From CAZSXU01 sp964610505 (GTDB lineage: Bacteria; Arandabacterota; Arandabacteria; JAGLYR01): a DNA stretch of 21,261 nucleotides. The notes under the pieces are model-generated. The model was not told the origin of the DNA, ran no database searches, and saw only the letters and a list, made by a program, of their open reading frames with translations. The stretch covers positions 1 through 21,261 of the forward strand of contig CAZSXU010000042.1 in the NCBI GenBank assembly GCA_964610505.1. Reading direction: 5' to 3'. Below are positions 1 to 5,721 of the stretch, piece by piece. Each line of letters begins with the position of its first letter. The first letter of the stretch is position 1. The translations under genes and the position numbers were made by a program.

Positions 1-20
1 CGGAGTCTCCCGGCCGGCCG

Positions 21-84
21 GGGCCCCCCTCATCGAGGGCCCCCCTCATCGAGGGCCCCCCTCATCGAGGGACCCCCTCATCGA
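21..84. repeat. Tandem array of four 16-bp units, each a mini-hairpin
   Basis: Four consecutive 16-bp units, gggcccccctcatcga, lie at 21-36, 37-52, 53-68 and 69-84. The last has one change (ggga for gggc). Across each unit junction GAGGG faces CCCTC with a 3-nt loop, so the array can form a row of small hairpins. No convincing gene covers it. The array may extend to the left, but the preceding bases 1-20 do not continue the unit. Function is unknown; it could be intergenic satellite DNA, a transcription-end structure for a gene to the left, or a protein-binding array. Confidence 0.9.
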
Positions 85-213
85 GGAATTCGTCAAAGCC
101 CGGGAAACCTAACAAGAAAATGGACGGCTGCAGGGAGTCCTCCGGGACGTGCGCGCGGGCCGGCGGCAATCGGGCGCTCCATCGCACTCGGGCCGCCCGT
201 ACACGTCGCCTGG

Positions 214-267
214 CCGACCCAGGTCGGCGTACCGACCCAGGTCGGCGTACCGACCCAGGTCGCATCG
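214..267. repeat. Three-unit 18-bp tandem repeat of 14-bp palindromes
   Basis: The unit ccgacccaggtcggcgta occurs at 214-231 and 232-249, with a third, degraded unit from 250. Each unit contains CCGACC-CA-GGTCGG, a 6-bp inverted repeat with a 2-nt centre, at 214-227 and 232-245. The third copy at 250-263 loses the outer pair. Palindromes at an 18-bp pitch about 100 bp upstream of the promoter at 352 look like a multi-site operator, but a structural repeat without regulatory role is equally possible. Confidence 0.85.
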
Positions 268-351
268 TCTGCGCAGGTGAACGCGCAGGCGCAGTCGCTG
301 CAGGTCGGGCGACGCGGGGATGCCTCACTAAGGACAGGCGCACCTCCAGGC

Positions 352-380
352 TTGTCAGGGAGGTCTCCAATGAGTATTAT
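352..380 (+). promoter_or_regulatory. Candidate sigma70-type promoter of the glycan operon
   Basis: TTGTCA (352-357) and TATTAT (375-380) are separated by exactly 17 bp; each matches the consensus at five of six positions. The -10 lies in the only clearly AT-rich patch of the region. The start of transcription would be near 387, leaving a leader of about 148 nt before the GH13 start at 535. It is the only good promoter I see upstream of the six collinear + strand reading units, so it probably drives the whole operon. Confidence 0.6.
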
Positions 381-534
381 ATAGGACTGTTGAAAAACCT
401 TTTTGGTTGTCGGCGCGATTCGTCAAGACGGACCCGTGGGCCGCGAAGATGACTTCTTCAACGGGCCGCATGCCCGGCGAATGAGAGTTCATCACCCGGC
501 GGACTCGCTGTCCGTCCCGGCGAGAGGGAGAAAG
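381..534 (+). other. Long 5' leader of the GH13 operon
   Basis: About 150 bp lie between the candidate promoter and the GH13 start. The reading frame is open through it, but codons before 535 show no protein-like pattern and the chosen start has a purine-rich ribosome site just before it. I see no recognised riboswitch fold; a leader of this length leaves room for one. Confidence 0.35.
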
Positions 535-2400
535 ATGAGCGGAATCTTCGTGAAGAGGACGATGCAGACGCCTGGAGCCGCGCATAACGGTCGCATCCGG
601 GCCGTTCTCCGGTGGGCGGTGGGTCTGGCGCTGGCGCTTCTCCCGGCGGTCTCGAATGCGGGCGTGCCGGCCGACTCGTTGACCCCGGACTGGGCCCGCG
701 ATCTGGTCATCTACGAGGTCGCCACCAAGAGCTTCACCTCGCCCAACGGTCCCGAGAGCGGGACCTTCCATTCGCTCAAGGAGAGAATGGCCTACCTGGA
801 AGAGCTGGGGATCAACGCGATCTGGCTCACGGGCCATTCCGTCTCGGATCCCAGTCATTTCTACGGGATCTGGACACAGTACGCCTGCATCGAGCCCGAT
901 CGGCTCGATCCCTCCCTGGGGACGGAGCAGGACTTCAAAGACATGGTTGCCGAGGCGCACCGGCGCGGTATCCGTATCTTCCTGGATACCATCGAGCACG
1001 GTGTCATGAACGACAGCCCGCTCATCGCCCAGCATCCCGACTGGTTTAAGGGTGGCTCCTGGGGAATGACCGACTACGACTGGGAGGGTGACCACCCCGA
1101 CCTCGAGGAGTGGTGGGTGGACATGTGGACGAAGGCGGTGCTGGAATGGGGGGTCGACGGTTTCCGATGCGACTGTGGACTCCATCGTCCCGATCTCTGG
1201 CTTGAAGTCAAACGTCGCGCGGCCGCCGCCGGCAAGCCGATCTTCATCCTCGGGGAGAGTGGGATGGAAAGAGTCAGCGATGCCTGCCAGAGGGACATCA
1301 TGCTCTTCAACCAGAGGCGCGGGCGCCGCGATGACCATGCGGTCCTGACGGATCTGGTCTCCGTACGGGACCTGCTGCACGAGACCTTTGAGGGTCACGA
1401 TGCGATGTTCCGATGCGACCTGTTCTACGGGGATGACACGCGCGCCGTTGAGACGGGACGAGGGGGGCCACTTGACGTTTCCTTTATGGGTCTGGGTGAA
1501 GATGTCATCGGAACGTGGGAGAGAGAGAAGGACGGCAAACCGGATTGGAACTGGATGGTCCGGGGCGTGGACCGGGATCGGCCGGTTGAGAACATCCGGA
1601 TGAGCTATCCGGAGCGTGGCTGGAGTTGGCAATCGGAGGGCGGCGGCTGGCAGCTGGCCGTGTCGCCGGTTGCCGGCGGGGTCCGAGTCAGCGGAGGAGA
1701 TCCGTTGCCGGGGCCCAAACTCCGAGTGATCTCTCCGAGTTGTCACGACTGCGGATGGGAGGGGTTCCCGGCCGGCAAAAATCCGTACACGATTCAGGGA
1801 AGCCGTTGTGCCTTCGGCTACGGCGCCCTGTTCGCGCCCGCCATTGTGATCTTCATGAGCGGGGCGGAGTTCGACGCGGACTTCAGACCTCTGCCGGGTC
1901 TCGCGCCCGACCTGTACGGGAAGGGAGAGGCCGGCACCGGCACCTGGCTCTACGGATCGTGGCTCGAGTGGGACCGGCTCAAGGAAGAACGACATGCGGC
2001 CATGCTCGAGGATGTCAAACGTATGCTGGCCATCCGCAGTGAGCATCGGGACCTGATCCACGCCGTCGCGCCCGACAACGTGGACATTCGCCTGTCCCGT
2101 GTGCCGGTCCAGCCCGGTGCAGACCTCCCGGTTCCCTATGTGATCTCCAACGGCAGCCGCGCACTCCTCGTCGTCGGCAATCCGACGGGCCGGGATGTGG
2201 ATGTCGTTGTGGAGTTGACGGTCGAGCGTCTCGGTTTGCCCCCGTGTACGAAAGTGGTCGATGGGGTCGACCTCTGGCCGACGGAGCGGCCGGCCCGGCG
2301 GCTGTGTGTCGAAGAACTAACGGAATTCGCATGTACGGTTCCGGCCGACGGCCGGCCTGGAGGTGGGCTTCACGTTGTCCGTTTTGAATTGGCACGGTGA
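535..2400 (+). CDS. Exported GH13 (alpha-amylase family) glycoside hydrolase, divergent
   Basis: A 621-residue protein of the GH13 TIM-barrel family, which cleaves or transfers alpha-glucosidic bonds. Residues 1 to about 42 form a basic stretch plus hydrophobic segment ending AVSNAG, a Sec signal peptide, so it should act outside the cytoplasm. GH13 signposts: region II GVDGFRCDCGLH with nucleophile Asp213; region III ILGES with acid/base Glu241; region IV SPSCHDCGW with His404-Asp405. Region I reads DTIEHG (Asp151) where most members have DxxxNH, so this belongs to a divergent branch and the substrate cannot be named. The ATG at 535 follows agggag at 525-530; ATG 562 is an alternative start. 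It is the first gene of the operon, 30 bp before phosphatase A. Its last part (2143-2351) is duplicated exactly at 3931-4139. Family is confident; activity is not. Confidence 0.88.
   Translation: MSGIFVKRTMQTPGAAHNGRIRAVLRWAVGLALALLPAVSNAGVPADSLTPDWARDLVIYEVATKSFTSPNGPESGTFHSLKERMAYLEELGINAIWLTGHSVSDPSHFYGIWTQYACIEPDRLDPSLGTEQDFKDMVAEAHRRGIRIFLDTIEHGVMNDSPLIAQHPDWFKGGSWGMTDYDWEGDHPDLEEWWVDMWTKAVLEWGVDGFRCDCGLHRPDLWLEVKRRAAAAGKPIFILGESGMERVSDACQRDIMLFNQRRGRRDDHAVLTDLVSVRDLLHETFEGHDAMFRCDLFYGDDTRAVETGRGGPLDVSFMGLGEDVIGTWEREKDGKPDWNWMVRGVDRDRPVENIRMSYPERGWSWQSEGGGWQLAVSPVAGGVRVSGGDPLPGPKLRVISPSCHDCGWEGFPAGKNPYTIQGSRCAFGYGALFAPAIVIFMSGAEFDADFRPLPGLAPDLYGKGEAGTGTWLYGSWLEWDRLKEERHAAMLEDVKRMLAIRSEHRDLIHAVAPDNVDIRLSRVPVQPGADLPVPYVISNGSRALLVVGNPTGRDVDVVVELTVERLGLPPCTKVVDGVDLWPTERPARRLCVEELTEFACTVPADGRPGGGLHVVRFELAR
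2143..2351 (+). repeat. 209-bp exact direct repeat, copy 1 (inside GH13 3' end)
   Basis: Bases 2143-2351 are identical to 3931-4139 (offset 1788), all 209 positions including synonymous sites. Just after it the two copies are still homologous down to the shared TGA, but 13 of 49 positions differ. This is the left end of a tandem duplication covering the GH13 tail and the metallophosphatase. Confidence 0.95.
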
Positions 2401-2430
2401 ACATCCATCACGTGAATCAGGAGGAATCAC

Positions 2431-3894
2431 ATGCGTGGCGTCCATCGTTTGAGTTTCCCCGTCATTGCCATACTGCTCCTCTCCGCCATCGCCTCCTGGG
2501 CCGAGAGCCCGGACCGCGTCGGTGACTGGCGCGTCGAAATCGGACCAGCCGGCAACGAGTACTGCAACACGCCGGAGTTCCCGAAGGAGCACCCGAAACC
2601 TCCTGAAGCGTTCCTGAACCTGGTTCGTGCGCTGGCCCCCGCCCATGTGGACGTCAGCGAATGGCGACTGCGGTACGACGGCTCGTATTGGATCAAGGCC
2701 GAGGCGGAGCCCGAACGGTACGACTACACCATCGGGTCTGACGGACAGTTGATCGACATCACCTACGTCAACGCATCCACGAAAACGAGAGAAAGGGCGC
2801 ACGAGCTCCTGATCAAAGACACCCGCACGAGCCTTCCCATGGACGAGGTACCGGCCCGGACCCTGGAGACGCTGGCGAAGGGTTTCCCCGATACGCCGCC
2901 CCGGGAAGCGTGGGTGGCTTCAACCATTGCGGGGACGCGGTACCTGGTTGACGTCGGAGGGCTGATCTTCTACGCGCGCCCCGACGGTCAGATCCAGGCG
3001 GCGCGGCCCGCCGCCAGTGGAGCGTTGGAGGAAAACTATCCCAGGGATGTGCCGGATGAAACCATCATGGACGAGATCGTGTCCGACGCGGCCGAGATGC
3101 TAGACCGCTATGCGGAGCGGTTGGGCTTCGACCGGCAGATCCGCCGCCTGCAGGAGCGGCAGGCGGGTCGGGGTGAGCCATTCCGTTTTGTCGTCATGGG
3201 CGACGGCCGTTCCAATTACGATCTCTGGACCGCCATGCTGAAGCACATCTCCCGACTCGAGCCGAGACCCGAGTTCATCATCAGCACGGGAAATCTCGTT
3301 CCCAGGGGACTCGTGAAAGAGTACCGCGAGTACATCGTGCCGCCCCTGCTGGATGTGGACATTCCCTTCCTTATCGCCATCGGAAACCACGATACCGGAT
3401 TCAAGAAACTGGCGCTGGAGTACCGGTCTCTCTTCGGAGAAGGCTCGCTGAACTACTTCTTCGATTTCCGGGGGTACAGGTTCATCTTCGTCGACAACGT
3501 GACCCGCGTTCACTCCGTCGATGCAACCGTAGACTGGTTGGATCGGGTGCTGCGCGACACGCCGGAGGGCGCGGAGACGATTGTCTCGTTCCACATGCCT
3601 TTCGGGAACATCAAGAAATGGACCTACGATGGAATGCGAAGGCGACCCTCAGCGCAGTTTACCACCGTCCTGACCCGCCACCGGGTCGGCCACGTGTTCA
3701 GTGGGCACATTCACGCGTATTCCACGGCTACGTTTGAAGGTGTCGACTACACGATCTCGAGCGGCGCGGGCGCCGGACTTGACGACCGGTTTGGCCCGCT
3801 CGGGAGTGTTCACCACTACATCATCTGCGACGTCGACGCGGACGGCACGCTGACGCAGCAGGTGGTTCGGTTCTACAAAGACGAGGTGGAATGA
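2431..3894 (+). CDS. Exported PepSY-like/calcineurin-like metallophosphatase A, metal-ligand variant
   Basis: A 487-residue protein with a Sec signal peptide (about 1-24, ending SWA). Residues 25 to about 215 have no firm family. Two patterns, RYDYTIGSDGQ and, after TLETLAKGFP, GTRYLVDVGGLIFYARPDGQ, resemble PepSY-like beta-strand domains (inference). Residues 250-487 are a calcineurin-like phosphoesterase: MGDGRS (Asp258), GNHD, VSFH and GHIH. The second motif, normally GD, reads STGNLVPRG, so the bridging metal ligand is Asn288; paralogue B has Asp288. The difference is a single G-to-A change (aat for gat). Activity may be reduced, altered or lost. The ATG follows caggagg. It is collinear with B without gaps and about 60-65 percent identical by eye. 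Some 26 bp after the stop still resemble the sequence after gene B, marking the duplicated unit. Confidence 0.85.
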   Translation: MRGVHRLSFPVIAILLLSAIASWAESPDRVGDWRVEIGPAGNEYCNTPEFPKEHPKPPEAFLNLVRALAPAHVDVSEWRLRYDGSYWIKAEAEPERYDYTIGSDGQLIDITYVNASTKTRERAHELLIKDTRTSLPMDEVPARTLETLAKGFPDTPPREAWVASTIAGTRYLVDVGGLIFYARPDGQIQAARPAASGALEENYPRDVPDETIMDEIVSDAAEMLDRYAERLGFDRQIRRLQERQAGRGEPFRFVVMGDGRSNYDLWTAMLKHISRLEPRPEFIISTGNLVPRGLVKEYREYIVPPLLDVDIPFLIAIGNHDTGFKKLALEYRSLFGEGSLNYFFDFRGYRFIFVDNVTRVHSVDATVDWLDRVLRDTPEGAETIVSFHMPFGNIKKWTYDGMRRRPSAQFTTVLTRHRVGHVFSGHIHAYSTATFEGVDYTISSGAGAGLDDRFGPLGSVHHYIICDVDADGTLTQQVVRFYKDEVE

Positions 3895-3930
3895 GACACG
3901 CGTTCGGAAGTAGGCCTTTCGCCGGACGTC

Positions 3931-4139
3931 ATCTCCAACGGCAGCCGCGCACTCCTCGTCGTCGGCAATCCGACGGGCCGGGATGTGGATGTCGTTGTGG
4001 AGTTGACGGTCGAGCGTCTCGGTTTGCCCCCGTGTACGAAAGTGGTCGATGGGGTCGACCTCTGGCCGACGGAGCGGCCGGCCCGGCGGCTGTGTGTCGA
4101 AGAACTAACGGAATTCGCATGTACGGTTCCGGCCGACGG
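3931..4139 (+). repeat. 209-bp exact direct repeat, copy 2 (gene-conversion tract candidate)
   Basis: Exact copy of 2143-2351. It sits between the two phosphatase genes, where it no longer belongs to an intact gene. The perfect match contrasts with strong divergence on both sides: 13 of 49 differences immediately downstream, and many in the phosphatase genes. Confidence 0.95.
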
Positions 4140-4188
4140 TCGGCCGGGGGGCGGGCTCTGTGTTGTCCGATCTGAGCTGGCCCGGTGA
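3931..4188 (+). pseudogene. Remnant of GH13 3' end (C-terminal fragment)
   Basis: This 258-bp piece corresponds to the last 86 codons of the GH13 gene, stop included, and keeps its frame to TGA 4186-4188. The catalytic barrel is absent, so it cannot be a working glycosidase. No ribosome site precedes an in-frame start at its beginning. The junction to unrelated sequence is near 3921-3930, where the phosphatase A downstream sequence meets the GH13 tail. It is a by-product of the tandem duplication that created the second phosphatase. It fills most of the 323 bp between the phosphatase genes; no other gene is visible there. Confidence 0.9.
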
Positions 4189-4206
4189 CGGTAACCCGCG
4201 GTCTAT

Positions 4207-4211
4207 GGAGG
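4207..4211 (+). promoter_or_regulatory. Shine-Dalgarno GGAGG fixing a GTG start for phosphatase B
   Basis: GGAGG is 6 nt before GTG 4218. This start makes phosphatase B exactly 487 residues, collinear with A (MSGIHRL against MRGVHRL). The longer in-frame start at GTG 4185 overlaps the GH13 remnant stop and adds residues with no counterpart in A. Confidence 0.75.
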
Positions 4212-4217
4212 TATGGA

Positions 4218-5681
4218 GTGTCTGGAATTCATCGTTTACGTCTTGTGGCCATTGTACTGCTGTTCCTTGCGGTTGCCCTTTCCTGCGCACGAATCCCGGA
4301 CCGTATCGGTGGTTGGCGCGTTGAAGTGGGACCTGCCGGCAACGAGTATTGCCGGACGTCGGAGCCGCCCAAGGAGAATCCACGTCCCCCCGAGGAACTG
4401 CTGAGCATGGTTCGAGAACTGGCCCCGTCGCACATGGAGGTCAGTTCGTGGCGCCTGCAGCATGACGGCTCGTATCGGATCCGGGTCGAAGAAGAACCCG
4501 AGCGGTACGACTACTACATTGCCATGGATGGGGCGCTGGAGGACATCACGTACTACAACACCTCCGCGCACACGAGGGAAAAAGCGTATGCGCTCCTGAT
4601 CAAGGACACCCGGAAGAGCATCTCCCTGGAAGAGGTGCCTTCCGAGACATTGGAGACCCTGGCGAAGGTGTTTCCGGGCACCGCTCCCCGCGAGGCATGG
4701 ATTGCGTCGACGTTTGCGGGGACACGCTATCTGGTGGCCGTGGGCGAGATGATCTTCTACGCGCGGCCCGACGGTCAGATCCAGTCGGCGCGTCTTGCCA
4801 CGAGCGGCGCGCTGGAGGAAAACTACGCGAAAGACGTGGACCGAGACACGGTCATCGACGAGATCGAGGCGGAGGCCGCCGAGCTGCTGGGCGACTATCG
4901 TGAAAGCCTCAACTTCGACCACGAAATTCGACGGCTCAAGAGCCGGCAGAAGGATCAGGATGCTCGATTCCGCTTCGTCGTCATGGGCGACAGCCGCTCC
5001 CAGTACGATCTATGGTCAAACATGCTGAAGCACATGACCCTGCTCGACCCGGAACCCGAGTTCATCATCAACACGGGGGATCTCGTTCCCAGAGGAATCG
5101 TGAAGTACTACTCCGAGTACGTCATCCCTCCGCTGATGGAGCTGGACATTCCCTTCTTCGTCGCGATTGGCAATCACGATTACGGATTCGAGAAGCAGGC
5201 GATAGAGTACCGTTATCTCTTCGGAGACAATGCGCTCAACTATTACTTCGACTATCGCAACTACAGATTCATCTTTGTCGACAACGTTACGAACGTGTAT
5301 CCCCTCGAGGAGACCATCGGCTGGCTCGGCGACGTCCTGGCGGATACACCGGCGGATGTCAAGACGGTGGTTTCGTTCCACACGCCCTGCGGGAACATCG
5401 AGAAGTGGGCCTATCATGCGATGGAAGAAGAACAGTCGGAGCGGTTCACCGACCTCATGACCCGGCACGGGGTGGACCACGTGTTCTGCGGCCACATTCA
5501 CGCGTATTCCACGGCCACGTTTGAGGGTGTCGATTACACCGTCACGGGGGGGGGTGGTGCGGGGCTCCATGACCGGTTCGGCCCGCTGGGGAGTGTTCAT
5601 CACTACGTCATCTGCGACGTGGGAGCGGACGGCACCCTGAAGCAACAGGTGGTGCGATTCTACAAAGATGAGATTGAATGA
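4218..5681 (+). CDS. Exported PepSY-like/calcineurin-like metallophosphatase B, intact metal motifs
   Basis: A 487-residue paralogue of phosphatase A from a tandem duplication. The N-terminal hydrophobic segment ends VALSCARIPDR; the cysteine could make it a lipoprotein, although the lipobox is weak, whereas A has an ordinary cleavage site. The middle region repeats the PepSY-like pattern seen in A (inference). The phosphoesterase half has all five expected motifs: MGDSRS (Asp258), NTGDLVPRG (Asp288), IGNHDYG, VSFHTPCG and CGHIHAY, so a dinuclear metal centre should form and phosphoester hydrolysis is likely. The substrate is unknown; a place between GH13 and GH31 genes suggests a phosphorylated sugar, glycan or teichoic-like polymer (inference). 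The start is GTG with GGAGG. GH31 follows after 40 bp. Confidence 0.87.
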   Translation: MSGIHRLRLVAIVLLFLAVALSCARIPDRIGGWRVEVGPAGNEYCRTSEPPKENPRPPEELLSMVRELAPSHMEVSSWRLQHDGSYRIRVEEEPERYDYYIAMDGALEDITYYNTSAHTREKAYALLIKDTRKSISLEEVPSETLETLAKVFPGTAPREAWIASTFAGTRYLVAVGEMIFYARPDGQIQSARLATSGALEENYAKDVDRDTVIDEIEAEAAELLGDYRESLNFDHEIRRLKSRQKDQDARFRFVVMGDSRSQYDLWSNMLKHMTLLDPEPEFIINTGDLVPRGIVKYYSEYVIPPLMELDIPFFVAIGNHDYGFEKQAIEYRYLFGDNALNYYFDYRNYRFIFVDNVTNVYPLEETIGWLGDVLADTPADVKTVVSFHTPCGNIEKWAYHAMEEEQSERFTDLMTRHGVDHVFCGHIHAYSTATFEGVDYTVTGGGGAGLHDRFGPLGSVHHYVICDVGADGTLKQQVVRFYKDEIE

Positions 5682-5721
5682 GGCACGAGTTCGGAAGCCG
5701 GCCTTTCCCGAGGAGCGAACG

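Noticed and set aside
21..267. Possible CRISPR array
   Set aside because: The units are 16 and 18 bp with no unique spacers between them; they are simple tandem repeats and no cas gene is present.
62..452. Overlapping open frames on both strands at the left end (102 and 110 codons)
   Set aside because: They translate the two tandem arrays into Arg/Pro-rich repeats, lack ribosome sites and resemble no protein family.
355..2061. 568-codon open frame on the - strand opposite the GH13 gene
   Set aside because: It is a shadow of high-GC coding DNA; the + strand has GH13 motifs, a signal peptide and a ribosome site.
2143..4139. Possible transposon or insertion sequence bounded by 209-bp direct repeats
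   Set aside because: There is no transposase, no terminal inverted repeats, and the repeats are parts of a host gene; a tandem duplication explains the layout.
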